Source: JBCCXL01 sp039191605 (GTDB taxonomy: Bacteria > Acidobacteriota > Thermoanaerobaculia > Multivoradales > JAHZIX01). Taken from it: a DNA stretch of 54,396 bases. Position 1 is the first letter of the stretch. The number at the start of each line of letters is the position of its first letter. The position numbers and the translations under genes are program-made. Shown here piece by piece: positions 1 to 9,347 of this stretch. The stretch covers positions 1 to 54,396 of the forward strand of contig JBCCXL010000026.1 of assembly GCA_039191605.1 (NCBI GenBank). Direction: 5' to 3'. Below the pieces are notes generated by a model. That model was not told the origin of the DNA. It searched no databases and saw nothing but the letters and a program-made list of their open reading frames with translations.

Positions 1-1
1 C

Positions 2-1678
2 ACCCCCTGCTGCGACGGGCGGGCGGCGCCGGATCCCCGCTTCGAGGTGCGCCTGCCTCGCTGCCCCGGCGGTGAGGTGATCGCCCAGGCGGCGAGGGGA
101 GAACAGGGCCGCGCGTCGGAGCATCGCTGGCGGGTCACCCGCTCCACCGCCGACGGGACTCCCCTGGGGGAGACCCGCACGGTATGCGCTGGGCCGCAAT
201 GCGAGCTGCCGCTGGAGGGCGGCGCCTGCTACCGGGTGAGCCACGCGGCCTACGGCTCCTGCCATCAGTGGGTGGAGGAGTCGAAGGTAGTCTGTTTGCC
301 GAGCGCCCTCGGAGTGGATCGGCGGGACGCCTCGCCGGAGCTCTGTGAGCGCATCCGCTGCGAGCCCGGGGAAGTCTTCGTCGACAACGAATGCGGCTGC
401 GGCTGCGTGGCCCTGCCGGGTCTCTGCCCGCCGAGCCTGGCGGACGCCGGCCCCGATCGAGTGGTGTGCCCGGGATCCCGGGATAGCGACGTCACCTTGG
501 GAGAGCCGGGAGAGGCCTCCTGCTCCTACCGCTGGCTGCCGGCGGAGGGGCTCTCCGACGCCTCGGCGGCGGAGCCGCAGGTGCTCGGTCGCCGCGACGG
601 CCGCAGCACGAGGTACACGGTGCAGGCGAAGTGTGAGAACGGCTGCGGCGGGGAAGACACGGTGACGGTGCGGGCCGGTGCCGAGGCGGGACTGCTGCGG
701 CAGGTACCCGGTCGCGACGCCGGCCTCGCCTGCGGCTCCCAAGCGTCCCTGGAAGTCGTCGGCCACTCCGCCGATGCTCTGGAATGGGAGTGCGCGGAAT
801 CCCTCGACGGCCGCTGGCAGCGCTGCTCCGGGGCCGACCGCTCCCGCTCCACCTACACCACCCAGCGCCTGCGGGGCCCTCTCTTCGTGCGGGTGCGGGC
901 GGCCTGCGGCCGCTCGGCGACGGACGTCTCCAACGTCCTCGCCCTGGATCCTTTCTGCGTCCGCGGTCCCCGCGGCGGCTGGCTGCCGGTGAGCGCGACG
1001 CCCGCCGGCGGCGTGGTCTACGACCTGCCGGAAGGCAGCGTACAGGGGCCGGTGCCGGAGGATCCTCGCCCCGGCGGGCCGATTCCGGGAACCCCCAGCT
1101 CCCCCGATGGCCCCGGCTGGGACGGGGACCCGCCTCGAGGGGGAGACGGCGACGGGGACATCGCCCGCGCCACCATTCGCTCCTGCTCCCCGCTGGTGGC
1201 CTCCGGCCAGACGATGTGCGCCTGCGGCCGCTTCCCGGATCGCCGGGCGCAGGAAGGGCTGCGCCTCGGCTGGTTCCCTCTAGAGCCGGAAGAGGCCAGC
1301 CCGTCGCGGCTCTTAGTCCGGGTGCCGGAGCCGGTGGAGCCGGGGTCTTATCAGCTGCGGGGCGATGCCCGCGCCGGCTTCGACGAAGCCACCTGCAGCT
1401 TCCAGGTGGTCGGCGTCGAGACCGATCTCGATCGGGACGAGCTCTACCGCGATCGCGGCACTACCTTGGAGCTGCGGATTCGGGGCACCACCGATCGGGT
1501 GCGGGTGCGTCTCGACAACACCACTCCGCGGAACATCGCCCTCGAGGGCGGCGACCAGCAGGTGTTGACCTCCTCCGGCGGCGAATACAACCGCATTCAG
1601 CGGCGGGTGCGGGGCCTGCGCCAGGGACCCTTCGAGATCAACTGGACGCTGCTGGATACGGAGTGTCCGTGCCGCTAG
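2..1678 (+). CDS. Secreted cysteine-rich PKD-like repeat protein (5' truncated)
   Basis: The reading frame is open to the left edge of the window, so the true start lies upstream; the GTG at 47 is only an internal valine. The product is rich in Cys, Gly and Pro. A Cys cluster (CERIRC, then CGCGC) at about 350-410 is followed by a segment with ADAGPD, VTLG, YRWLPAEGLSD and YTV. That is the usual signature of PKD-like or Ig-like beta-sandwich repeats in bacterial surface proteins. A Pro/Gly/Asp linker (about 1020-1160) leads to a C-terminal beta-rich part. I infer an extracellular or cell-surface protein with disulfide bonds. No catalytic motif is visible and the function is unknown. It ends 25 bp before the convergent AHSA1 gene. 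Confidence 0.7.
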   Translation, partial: TPCCDGRAAPDPRFEVRLPRCPGGEVIAQAARGEQGRASEHRWRVTRSTADGTPLGETRTVCAGPQCELPLEGGACYRVSHAAYGSCHQWVEESKVVCLPSALGVDRRDASPELCERIRCEPGEVFVDNECGCGCVALPGLCPPSLADAGPDRVVCPGSRDSDVTLGEPGEASCSYRWLPAEGLSDASAAEPQVLGRRDGRSTRYTVQAKCENGCGGEDTVTVRAGAEAGLLRQVPGRDAGLACGSQASLEVVGHSADALEWECAESLDGRWQRCSGADRSRSTYTTQRLRGPLFVRVRAACGRSATDVSNVLALDPFCVRGPRGGWLPVSATPAGGVVYDLPEGSVQGPVPEDPRPGGPIPGTPSSPDGPGWDGDPPRGGDGDGDIARATIRSCSPLVASGQTMCACGRFPDRRAQEGLRLGWFPLEPEEASPSRLLVRVPEPVEPGSYQLRGDARAGFDEATCSFQVVGVETDLDRDELYRDRGTTLELRIRGTTDRVRVRLDNTTPRNIALEGGDQQVLTSSGGEYNRIQRRVRGLRQGPFEINWTLLDTECPCR

Positions 1679-1703
1679 GGCGGTAGGTCTAAGCTCGCCG
1701 AGG

Positions 1704-2204
1704 CTACCCTCCCGAGCTCTCTTTCGCCCAGGCCGCCTCCATCAGATCGAAGCCCTGCTGCCAGCCGGCCTCGCTGGCGGAGGTCTCGCCCGGCGCGAGC
1801 TCCGCCAGCTCCTGGGCGATGTCCGGCCCGCTGTGCTCGAAGATGAAGATGCAGCCGGCCGGGCTGTGATCTTCCGGAGTGTGCACGGCGGGCGTGGGCG
1901 TGATGCTCACGGTGATGATGTCGGTGTTCGGCGAGAACTGCGGCATCGTATAGGTGTAGCGCAGCCGCGAGGGCCGCTCCACCTGCTGGTAGAGGCCGGT
2001 GGCGACGTAGGTTGCGTCCCCCGCCCGGCGAGTGATGGTCCACTGGCCGCCCACCCGCAGGTCGATATCGAAATCCACCCCGGGGCCCCACCACACCACC
2101 ATTCGCTCCGGCTTGGTGAGGGTGTCGAAGGCGATCTCGGGGGAGACCTGGAAGTGGCGCTCGATTCGCAGCGTCTGGGTCGGGGTGGGGGCCTGTTGGC
2201 TCAC
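1704..2204 (-). CDS. AHSA1/SRPBCC family protein
   Basis: This 166-aa protein has the START/Bet v1-like fold of the Hsp90-ATPase activator homologue family. The N-terminal pattern RHFQVSPEIAFDTLT, the WWGPG motif, the RVGGQW strand and a C-terminal helix with EAGWQQGFDLMEAAW are typical. Members are small cytoplasmic proteins with a hydrophobic ligand cavity; in many bacteria they sit with ArsR-type regulators, but none is adjacent here. The start is a GTG with GGAG about seven bases upstream. The gene is convergent with the preceding secreted protein and divergent from the LytTR gene, so it is probably monocistronic. The ligand cannot be told from sequence. Confidence 0.85.
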   Translation of the reverse strand: MSQQAPTPTQTLRIERHFQVSPEIAFDTLTKPERMVVWWGPGVDFDIDLRVGGQWTITRRAGDATYVATGLYQQVERPSRLRYTYTMPQFSPNTDIITVSITPTPAVHTPEDHSPAGCIFIFEHSGPDIAQELAELAPGETSASEAGWQQGFDLMEAAWAKESSGG

Positions 2205-2289
2205 GGGTGATCTCCGATCGTCGGTGCGGTGAAGGGGAAGAGCTCTAGATCTAGTGTAGAGCAGTGGATGCTATCGCCGGGTCGAGCCC

Positions 2290-3348
2290 GTGGCGAGAGA
2301 GCGTCCTCGGGAGCCTTCGCAGCTCTTCACTGCTGTTTGGAGCTTCTTCGCTGCCTTTTCGTATCGTTCTTTCCACGTCCTGGCCGAGGTAGGCTCGGGC
2401 TCCCATCCTTCTTCCGTGAGCCCTCGATTGCCTTTTCTCAACCTAGCTTCGCCCCTCGCCTCCTGGTGGAATGCGTCGATTCCCTTCGACCTCAGCCGTC
2501 GCGGGGGCCTACGCCTAGGGATCCTCGCGGCGGTGGCGGTCTTCGCCTTCCTTGCCCTCTACCAACCCTTCGGCACCTACGAAGCGCAGCTGGAGAACAA
2601 GTTGTGGATCCTGGCGGGCTACGGCGTGGTGTCGGGAGTCGTCGTGTTCTCCGTCCACCGGATCATGGCTCGATGGCGCCGCCTGGGGGAAACAAGAGAA
2701 GGGGGCCGAGGAGAAAGCTCGAGAGAAAAACTTGATGACCGATGGACCCGGGGCCGGTATCTCGGGTTTTTGGTGACCGTGCTGCTGGTGGCGGCGCTCT
2801 CTAACTACGCCTACTCCTGCTGGGCGTTGGATCGACCCTTTCAGCTGGCCGGTCTGAGGCATTTTCTCGGCCTCACCCTGCTGGTGGGAATCATTCCCGT
2901 CACCCTGCTGACCCTGCTGCGACGGGCAGTACCTCTTCAGACCACGCCGGTGCGGCTGGAGGCAGGGCGAGAAGGAGCTGCGGAGGCACAAGCCTCAGTG
3001 CGGGAGCTGCTGCTGGAGGGAGAGAATCGCAGCGAGAGGCTGCGGCTGCGGCAAGAGGACTTTCTCTTCGCCCAGGCGGCAGAAAACTATTGCGAGCTGG
3101 TCTTCTGGCGCCAGGGAATGCTGCGCCGCCGCCTGCTGCGCCTTCCCCTGCGGCGACTGGAGGAGCAGCTGGAGGAGTGGGAGGTGGTGCGCTGCCATCG
3201 CTCCTACCTGGTCAACCTGAGCCGAGTGGAGCGCAGCAGCGGTCCGGCCTCGGCCCGGAAACTGTGGTTCTCCGGTGTCGAGGAGCCGGTGCCGGTGGCG
3301 CGGCGACGGGCGGAGGAGATTCAGCAGCGGTTGGGGGAGTTGGTCTAG
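2290..3348 (+). CDS. Membrane-anchored LytTR-family transcriptional regulator
   Basis: The C-terminal ~100 residues (from about residue 250) match a LytTR DNA-binding domain: FLFAQAAENYCELVF, then LEEWEVVRCHRSYLVNL and a terminal VPVARRRAEEI block. The N-terminal half carries about four hydrophobic segments (around residues 75-92, 105-123, 158-175 and 195-212) separated by a charged loop. There is no receiver or kinase domain, so this is a one-component membrane-tethered regulator. The GTG at 2290 gives the longest frame, but the first 40 residues look poorly conserved and the in-frame GTG at 2416 is an equally plausible start. The gene is divergent from AHSA1 and followed by a protease gene on the same strand, which may be a target (inference). 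Confidence 0.8.
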   Translation: MARERPREPSQLFTAVWSFFAAFSYRSFHVLAEVGSGSHPSSVSPRLPFLNLASPLASWWNASIPFDLSRRGGLRLGILAAVAVFAFLALYQPFGTYEAQLENKLWILAGYGVVSGVVVFSVHRIMARWRRLGETREGGRGESSREKLDDRWTRGRYLGFLVTVLLVAALSNYAYSCWALDRPFQLAGLRHFLGLTLLVGIIPVTLLTLLRRAVPLQTTPVRLEAGREGAAEAQASVRELLLEGENRSERLRLRQEDFLFAQAAENYCELVFWRQGMLRRRLLRLPLRRLEEQLEEWEVVRCHRSYLVNLSRVERSSGPASARKLWFSGVEEPVPVARRRAEEIQQRLGELV

Positions 3349-3632
3349 GAGCGTTGATGGGAGCTGGAGCTGGTGGGTGCGTGGATTGGGGACGAAGACT
3401 GCTCCTTGGTTTTTGGCAAGCCCGCCTCGGGCTGAGCTGGGCGGTTCCGAGCTACCGCTCATCCCGCAGGCCCGCCGCTGGTCCCTCGGCGGGAGGCGCG
3501 CAGAGGCTGGAGGCTCATACTGCTGAGAGATCGCAGGCCCCTAGGAGAGCGCGAACAGGAGCATCGGTTGATGGGCCTCCTTCGGCGCTGACCCGGGGGG
3601 ACTCCCCCCTAGACTTCTTGCAGGACTCTTCG

Positions 3633-4424
3633 ATGATCTCCACCCCCTGGCAGCGCGCCACCCTGATCCTCGTCGCCACGCTGATCTCCGTCGAGGGCAC
3701 CCCGGTGCTGTACCGCGCCCTCGCCAAAGGCCTCAGTGCCGGCGATTGGGCCCTCGCCAGCCCTCGTGCTCTGCTCTATAGCGCGCTGGCGCTGGTGCCG
3801 ATGCTCGTCGCCCTCGCCTTTCTGGAGCATCCCCGGGACTGGCTGGATCGACTGGGCCTGCGGGCAAAGCTCGGGCGCGCGCTGCTGCTGGCACTGCTGC
3901 TCACGCTGCCGATGACCGTCGGCTACTCTTTTTTCGGCTCGTTCCGCTTCGACGCCGATGCTCTGGTGGTGGTGGCGCTGCTGCCGGGGCTCCAGGAAGA
4001 GATCTTCTACCGCGGCTTTCTCTTCGGCCTGCTCTACCGCACCTGCCGCTGGCCGCTGTTGCCGGCGGCGCTGGTGGGGAGCGTGGTCTTTGGCCTACAG
4101 CATGCCTATCAGGGGAACGATCTCTCGTCCGCCCTTCTGGCGGTGGTCTTCTCCGGCATCGGCGCTCTGTGGTTCTCGTGGATCTACGCCCGCACTGACT
4201 TCAATCTCTGGCTGCCCATCGGTCTCCACGTACTGATGAACGCCAGCGTCGAGCTCTACGCCATCGAGGGCGGTGTGGCCCTGGGGCCGGCGACTAATGT
4301 TCTGCGGATGGTGACCATCGCGTTGACGATTGTGGTGGTCGCAGGCCTGCGGAGGCGGCGAGAGGAGAGTGCAGGGGCGAAGGTCCGGGAGTCGGAAGCC
4401 GGTGAGAGAGCTGCGCTAGACTAG
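3633..4424 (+). CDS. CPBP family intramembrane glutamic endopeptidase
   Basis: The 263-aa polytopic protein has the three CPBP/Abi (Rce1-like) motifs: EEIFYRG at residues 122-128, FGLQH at 153-157 and HVLMN at 199-203. The conserved Glu, His and Asn form the intramembrane active site in this family. Seven or eight hydrophobic helices are apparent. The frame is open upstream to 3090, but that extension overlaps the end of the LytTR gene and reads as low-complexity Gly/Arg sequence. The ATG at 3633 is followed at once by an amphipathic helix and a membrane segment, so I prefer it. The gene lies 45 bp upstream of an ABC permease on the same strand. The substrate is unknown; bacterial members often process or protect against peptides. 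Confidence 0.85.
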   Translation: MISTPWQRATLILVATLISVEGTPVLYRALAKGLSAGDWALASPRALLYSALALVPMLVALAFLEHPRDWLDRLGLRAKLGRALLLALLLTLPMTVGYSFFGSFRFDADALVVVALLPGLQEEIFYRGFLFGLLYRTCRWPLLPAALVGSVVFGLQHAYQGNDLSSALLAVVFSGIGALWFSWIYARTDFNLWLPIGLHVLMNASVELYAIEGGVALGPATNVLRMVTIALTIVVVAGLRRRREESAGAKVRESEAGERAALD

Positions 4425-4469
4425 CGAAGCGTCTTCACCCACCCCTGGCCTCGTCGGAAGGATCTCTCC

Positions 4470-6935
4470 ATGATCCAGGACCTGCGCTATGCAGCCCGAT
4501 CCCTGGTGCGTCAGCCTTCGCTGGCGGTGGGGGTGGTGCTGGCCCTCGCGGTGGGAGTGGGGGCGACGATGGCGGTGGTGGCGGTGCTGCGGGGGGTGTT
4601 GTGGGAGTCCTACGAGGTGCTAGAGCCGGATCGGGTGGTGTCCCTGCGGGAGCACCTGCTGGGGATCTCTCCTTACGTTCCGATGTCGCCGGCGGAGGTG
4701 GTGACCCTGCGGCGGGAGGCACGCACCTTGGTAGACATAGCGGCGGTGGACCTGCTGGGATGCACGGACCTCTCCGGAGAGCTGCCGGAGCGCTTCGAGG
4801 GAGCGTGGGTGACGGAGAATTTCTTCTCCATGTTGGGGGTCGAGGCGGCCCACGGCCGGCTCTTCGGCCCTGGCGAGGGGGGAGAGCCGGTGGCGGTGCT
4901 CAGCTGGCAGCTGTGGCAGCGGCGCTTCGGGGGAGAGCAGTCGCTGGTGGGACGCACGCTGCCGCTGCGCTGGTCGGCGGGCTTCGGGCCGCCGCGGCCG
5001 GTGGGCACAGAGCTGACCGTCATCGGGGTGCTGCCGCAGGGCTTCGAGGCGCCGGTGGGGGATCCCCAGCTGTGGGTGCCGCGAGCCTTTGGGCCGGCGG
5101 TGGGGGAGAGCGACGAGGCGGTGGATCTGCTGCATTACGTCTTCCCCTTCGCCCGTCTCGCTGAAGGGGTGGAGCTGCCGGCGGTGCGGGAGGAGATCGC
5201 GGCGGTGCTGACGAACCAAGATCGCCATCCCTCCGACGCGGCGGTGCACCGCGGGGGAATCGAGGCGACGGTAGACGGGCTGGGGCAGTTGGAGACCGCC
5301 GGTCTGCGCTCCGCCCTGGGGCTGCTGGCGGCGGCGGTCTTGCTGGTGCTCGGCCTCGCCGTCGCCAACGCCTGCGGCCTGCTGATGGGGCGAGTGGCGC
5401 CGCGGCGTACGGAGCTCGCCTTGCGCTCCGCCCTGGGAGCCAGCGGGGGCCGCCTCGCTCGCCTGCAGGTGGCGGAAAGCCTGGGGCTGGGGGTGTTGGC
5501 CGGGGGCTGCGGCTTCCTGCTTGCGAGTCTGCTCCTCGCCGCGTTGCGCCGGCTGGAGGGAGGGCAGCTGCCTCGACTGCAGCGGGTCTCGCTGGACGCT
5601 GGCGATTTCGCCCTGTGCTTGCTGCTGGCGCTCCTGCTCGCCGGCCTCAGCAGCCTGGTGCCGGCCCTCCTCGCGCGGCGCTTTGGGCGCCGGGGGACGG
5701 GCGTCGCTCGGGAGCTGCGCCGCGGCAGCACCGGCTCTCGCCTCGGCGGGCGGCTGCGCCGCGCCCTGGTGGTGACCCAGCTCGCCCTGGCGGTGCCGAG
5801 CCTGCTGCTGGCGGCCGCTCTGGTGGACGGGGTCCAGCGCCTGGTGGAGACGGATCTCGGATTCGACGTCGCTCCGGTGCTGACCTTCCAGGCGGGGGCG
5901 GATCACGCCACGGAGACCCCCGAGATGGTGGCCTTCCACCGCCGCCTGCTGCAGAGGCTGGAGGCGCTGCCGGCGGTGGAGAGGGTGTCGCTGAGCGATC
6001 GCGCACCCCTCGAGCTGCTGGGGATTGTCGCCAAGCTGGAGCCGGAGCTCGGCGAAGAGGCCGTCTCCGAGCCCCGCACCTTGCCGACGCGGCGCATCGG
6101 CCCGGGCTATTTCCGCACCCTCGGACTGCCGCTCCTCGCCGGGGAAGCGCCGGACTTCCGCCACCTGCGGGAAGGGGGAGGATCGTCCTCACCGGCCCCG
6201 CTGTGGATCAACCAGAGCCTGGCGCGACAGCTCTTCGGCGAAGAAGACGCCGTGGGGCGCCGGCTGCGCTTCGTTCGCAGCGGCGGCGGGGCGCCGTGGA
6301 TGACCATTCTCGGGGTGGTGGCGGACGCTCGGGAGGAAGGGCCCGGGGAGCTGCCCCAGCCCACCGTCTATCAGCTTTCCCTGGCGACGCCGGAGGCCGC
6401 CTACCTGGTGCGGGCGCGCTCCGCCGATCAGCTGTCGAATCTGCCGGGGCCGCTGCGGCAGGCGCTCCAGGAGATCGATTCAGGCCTCGCCGCCTACGAT
6501 CTATCCCCCCTGGATCAGCGGCTTCAGCGCCGCCTGGCGCCGCCCCGGCTCCACGCCGCTCTGGCCTCCAGCTACGGGCTGGTGGCGCTGCTGCTGGCGG
6601 CGCTGGGGCTCTTCGCGGCGATGAGCTACGCCGTCTCCCGCCGTCATCGAGAGCTGGCGGTGCGGCGGGCGCTGGGGGCTCGGGGGCGTCAGCTCACCAC
6701 CCTGGTGATGGGGGAGGGCCTGCGCCTGGTGCTTCTCGGCCTGCTCTTGGGAGCGCTGACGGCAGCGGCCCTGCTGCCCTTCCTCGGCAGTCGAGTGGCG
6801 GAGCTGCCGCCCTTGAGCCTGAGGGCGCTGCTGGCGTTGGTGGTGGCTCTCTCCGGGACCGCGATGGTGGCTCTAGCGCTGCCGGCTCGCCGGGCGCTGC
6901 GGCGGGGGCTGGTGGAGAGCCTGCGGCAGCACTGA
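4470..6935 (+). CDS. ADOP-family ABC transporter permease (MacB/FtsX type)
   Basis: The 821-residue protein has the two-module layout of acidobacterial duplicated orphan permeases. The start MIQDLRYAARSL, followed by a first membrane helix (about 17-42), is diagnostic. Next come a MacB-type periplasmic domain, an FtsX block with three helices (about 277-405), a second helix and periplasmic domain, and a second FtsX block (about 694-815) containing SRRHRELAVRRALGA. The ATG at 4470 has GAAGGA upstream at normal spacing. No ATP-binding subunit is adjacent, as is usual for these orphan permeases. It probably works in envelope export or mechanotransmission; the substrate is unknown. It ends 55 bp from the convergent ATP-grasp gene. 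Confidence 0.92.
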   Translation: MIQDLRYAARSLVRQPSLAVGVVLALAVGVGATMAVVAVLRGVLWESYEVLEPDRVVSLREHLLGISPYVPMSPAEVVTLRREARTLVDIAAVDLLGCTDLSGELPERFEGAWVTENFFSMLGVEAAHGRLFGPGEGGEPVAVLSWQLWQRRFGGEQSLVGRTLPLRWSAGFGPPRPVGTELTVIGVLPQGFEAPVGDPQLWVPRAFGPAVGESDEAVDLLHYVFPFARLAEGVELPAVREEIAAVLTNQDRHPSDAAVHRGGIEATVDGLGQLETAGLRSALGLLAAAVLLVLGLAVANACGLLMGRVAPRRTELALRSALGASGGRLARLQVAESLGLGVLAGGCGFLLASLLLAALRRLEGGQLPRLQRVSLDAGDFALCLLLALLLAGLSSLVPALLARRFGRRGTGVARELRRGSTGSRLGGRLRRALVVTQLALAVPSLLLAAALVDGVQRLVETDLGFDVAPVLTFQAGADHATETPEMVAFHRRLLQRLEALPAVERVSLSDRAPLELLGIVAKLEPELGEEAVSEPRTLPTRRIGPGYFRTLGLPLLAGEAPDFRHLREGGGSSSPAPLWINQSLARQLFGEEDAVGRRLRFVRSGGGAPWMTILGVVADAREEGPGELPQPTVYQLSLATPEAAYLVRARSADQLSNLPGPLRQALQEIDSGLAAYDLSPLDQRLQRRLAPPRLHAALASSYGLVALLLAALGLFAAMSYAVSRRHRELAVRRALGARGRQLTTLVMGEGLRLVLLGLLLGALTAAALLPFLGSRVAELPPLSLRALLALVVALSGTAMVALALPARRALRRGLVESLRQH

Positions 6936-6990
6936 TTCTCAGGCCTTCTGATTCATGAAGCGTCTCTCCTCGGCCGCAGCCCGCTGGAGG

Positions 6991-8322
6991 CTAATCGATC
7001 TCCAGCTCAACCCAGGGTGCTGGTTCTGCCGTCTGTGGCACTCTCGTCTCGGCTCTCCGTCCCAGAACGACGGGGAGAACTCGGCGGGGCGGCGAGGCCG
7101 GCTGCGGGTCCGCTCGGCCTTGGCCGAGGCGCAGCGCTAGCCTTTCGCCACAGCGCAGCGTGCCGGCTGCCAGCAGACGCTCTTCCGCCGCCCGCAGCAC
7201 GCGGCCGAAGCTCCAGCGGGCGTTGATCTCTCCGAGAGGGTGGAAGCACTCGCCCTGGTGTTTGTTCCCGCTATCGGCCGTAGCTCCTCGATAGCGCCAC
7301 GCGTCGATCCCAAAGGGGCCAGCGTAGCCCTCGGCGGCCAGAGCCTCGGCGGTGGCCTCCATGGCCCTTCGCAGGTCCTGCTCTTCGCCTGGCCGCAGGC
7401 CGACGGCCTCGCCCTCTCGCTCTCCGGCGACGATCTCGAGGCCATGAAAAGCGCCCTTCGGTCCGATGCTCTGGCGATGAAAGCTCAGCGATTGGAGGCC
7501 CCCGGAGGGGCCGACCTCGGCGAGAGCGCCGAAATCGTCGCTGCGCTCCATCCAGGGCTCGACGATCAGCTCGCCCCAGCGTCGCAGCAGCGAGCGGGCT
7601 GAATCTTCGTGCTCGGCTTCGCTCTTTCCATTTTCTGCTTCGCCGCCGAGCAGTCGATGACGGCCGGCGGCAGACCACGGTGCCTTGATCACCCAGCGCC
7701 CGCTGGGGCTGGCGAGGGAAGAGCCTCGTAGCGCCTCCGCGAGGTCCCCGGGTTTGTGTACTCGGGCTACCCTCGGCAGCGCCATGCCGAGGGATTGGCT
7801 GAGGTCCAATGCCCAGGAGCGGTGATTCACCCGAGCAGCGGCGGTAGCTGTTCTTCTCGATGCTTCAGAGACTGTTTCACCGGGGGATTTTTCGAGCTTG
7901 CGCCATCGACGCCGGAGCACCTCCACTTGGGGGCTTTCTCCCCAGCACCGGACTTCGTCCACCTGGCGGAGGATTTCTGGCGGAATCGCCGAGGGCAGCG
8001 GGCCGTGGAGGAGTCGGAGGGAAGGCCAGAGGCGCTCTTTCTCCGAGGCTGGCAGGCCCCTAGCTGGCAAGTCTTCGGCGAGCAGCGGCTCCGGCGTCCA
8101 TAGCCAGTCGCCCTCGGCCGCCGCCACCCGCAGCGCGGCCCCGAAGAGACTCATCCTCCGCCGCAGCGCCAGCGCCGGGGTTGAGGGACGACGCTGGGGA
8201 AGGGTGGCGTCAGGCTCCGGCGGTCTACCGTCCGGGGAGGCGGCAGCCCAGCTCTCCTCGACGTCGAGATTGGCGATCCATAGTCGCTGAGAGCGCCGTC
8301 GAGGAGGTTGCTGCCGACTCAT
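6991..8322 (-). CDS. ATP-grasp-like enzyme
   Basis: The 443-aa product shows the end of an ATP-grasp fold: a strand with WVIKAPWSAAGRH (nucleotide-binding Lys region), ELIVEPWMERSDDFG, YAGPFGIDAWRY, and the metal-binding E-x-N in GEINARW (Glu365, Asn367). ATP-grasp enzymes activate a carboxylate as acyl phosphate and join it to an amine or thiol. The N-terminal ~150 residues are Arg/Pro-rich and not recognisable. It overlaps the upstream DUF455 gene by four bases, which suggests translational coupling and a shared pathway. The substrate cannot be told. It is the last gene of a minus-strand operon convergent with the ADOP permease. Confidence 0.7.
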   Translation of the reverse strand: MSRQQPPRRRSQRLWIANLDVEESWAAASPDGRPPEPDATLPQRRPSTPALALRRRMSLFGAALRVAAAEGDWLWTPEPLLAEDLPARGLPASEKERLWPSLRLLHGPLPSAIPPEILRQVDEVRCWGESPQVEVLRRRWRKLEKSPGETVSEASRRTATAAARVNHRSWALDLSQSLGMALPRVARVHKPGDLAEALRGSSLASPSGRWVIKAPWSAAGRHRLLGGEAENGKSEAEHEDSARSLLRRWGELIVEPWMERSDDFGALAEVGPSGGLQSLSFHRQSIGPKGAFHGLEIVAGEREGEAVGLRPGEEQDLRRAMEATAEALAAEGYAGPFGIDAWRYRGATADSGNKHQGECFHPLGEINARWSFGRVLRAAEERLLAAGTLRCGERLALRLGQGRADPQPASPPRRVLPVVLGRRAETRVPQTAEPAPWVELEID

Positions 8323-9317
8323 CCCTTCGCCGGTTGAGGGGAGGGGGCCGGTTGCGCCTCAACATCGGTCATTTGGGTTCCGGTCTCGTTCTGAGAACCT
8401 GCCCCGGGCCCTTCCACAGGCCTATCGCCGGGCCCGTCCCCGGGCATGGAAGCCACCCGCTGGCCGCGGGCCCCGGTGGCGCCGTGGGCCTGCTCCAGGG
8501 AGTCGAGGAAGTCCTCGTCCAGCCCCGCGGCGCGGCGCTCCTGGCGGCGGAATGTGCCCCGGCCGCTGGCGCGGCCGGGGTGGAGCGGCGGCGCCAGGTG
8601 GTCGCGGTAGGCCGACCACATGCTGCTCTCGGGGTCCTTCAGCCGCGCCAGCCAGGTCCAGCCGAAGCGCACGTGCTCGATCTCGTCCCGCTGCACCTGT
8701 TCCACCACCTGGGCGCTCTTCTCGTCCCCGGCGGCTCGGGCCGCGGCGGCGATCTCCCTCGTGTGGTCGAGATTGGCGTTCTCGAAGGTCAGGGACATGG
8801 CGCAGACGAAGGCCGCCGGGCTGTTGATGCCGTCGATCTTGTTCCAGAAGTGCCCGGAGACCCGATGCTCGCCGAAGCGTCCGCCCTGGGCCTCCAGCCG
8901 GGCGACGTACATCCGGGTGTGGCGCTGCTCGTCGTCCAGCACCTTCAGCAGGCCCTGGCGAAAGCCCGGCGGGGCGTTGGGGAAGGCCAGCAGGGCCCAG
9001 GCGAAGAGCTCCGCCGCCTGCAGCTCGTGGTTCGCCAGGGCGTGGAGAATGCGCCGCCGCTGGGCGGGGTCGTGGTAGCCCTCGAGGGAGGGCACCGGCG
9101 CCTTGCGCACCGGCACCATCTCCAGCTCCGGGGCTCTCGCCGGGCGCTGCGGCGCGGGGGCGAAAGATTCCGGCGAGGAGCGCCAGTCGGGGTGCAGGGG
9201 ACCTTGCCCCGTCGCCCCCTGGAGTCGCTCCGCCAGCCACCTCCGCGGCGCCGGCCTCACCTTGGAGTCGAGGTCACCGCTCTCCAGGATCCGGCGGGCG
9301 AAGGCCTCGACGTTCAT
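8319..9317 (-). CDS. DUF455 ferritin-like diiron protein
   Basis: The 332-aa protein matches DUF455, a ferritin-like four-helix family related to diiron oxygenases. Candidate iron ligands are spaced as expected: Glu98 in ANHELQ, Glu130 and His133 in DEQRH, a Glu in TFENANLDH, and the DEIEH motif at 211-215. The core runs from about residue 70 to 260. The N-terminal 60 residues and the C-terminal ~60 are variable, and the end is Gly/Pro/Glu-rich. The ATG at 9317 lies 30 bp after the DUF2147 stop, and the 3' end overlaps the ATP-grasp start by four bases. An oxidative step coupled to ATP-grasp ligation is inferred from the pairing. Confidence 0.85.
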   Translation of the reverse strand: MNVEAFARRILESGDLDSKVRPAPRRWLAERLQGATGQGPLHPDWRSSPESFAPAPQRPARAPELEMVPVRKAPVPSLEGYHDPAQRRRILHALANHELQAAELFAWALLAFPNAPPGFRQGLLKVLDDEQRHTRMYVARLEAQGGRFGEHRVSGHFWNKIDGINSPAAFVCAMSLTFENANLDHTREIAAAARAAGDEKSAQVVEQVQRDEIEHVRFGWTWLARLKDPESSMWSAYRDHLAPPLHPGRASGRGTFRRQERRAAGLDEDFLDSLEQAHGATGARGQRVASMPGDGPGDRPVEGPGAGSQNETGTQMTDVEAQPAPSPQPAKG

Positions 9318-9347
9318 GCTGTGGAAGCTGCTCGGGGAGCCGGCTCG

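Noticed and set aside
4620..6164. 514-codon open frame on the minus strand
   Set aside because: It is antisense to the ADOP permease and rich in Gln/His/Arg, as expected from a mirror frame.
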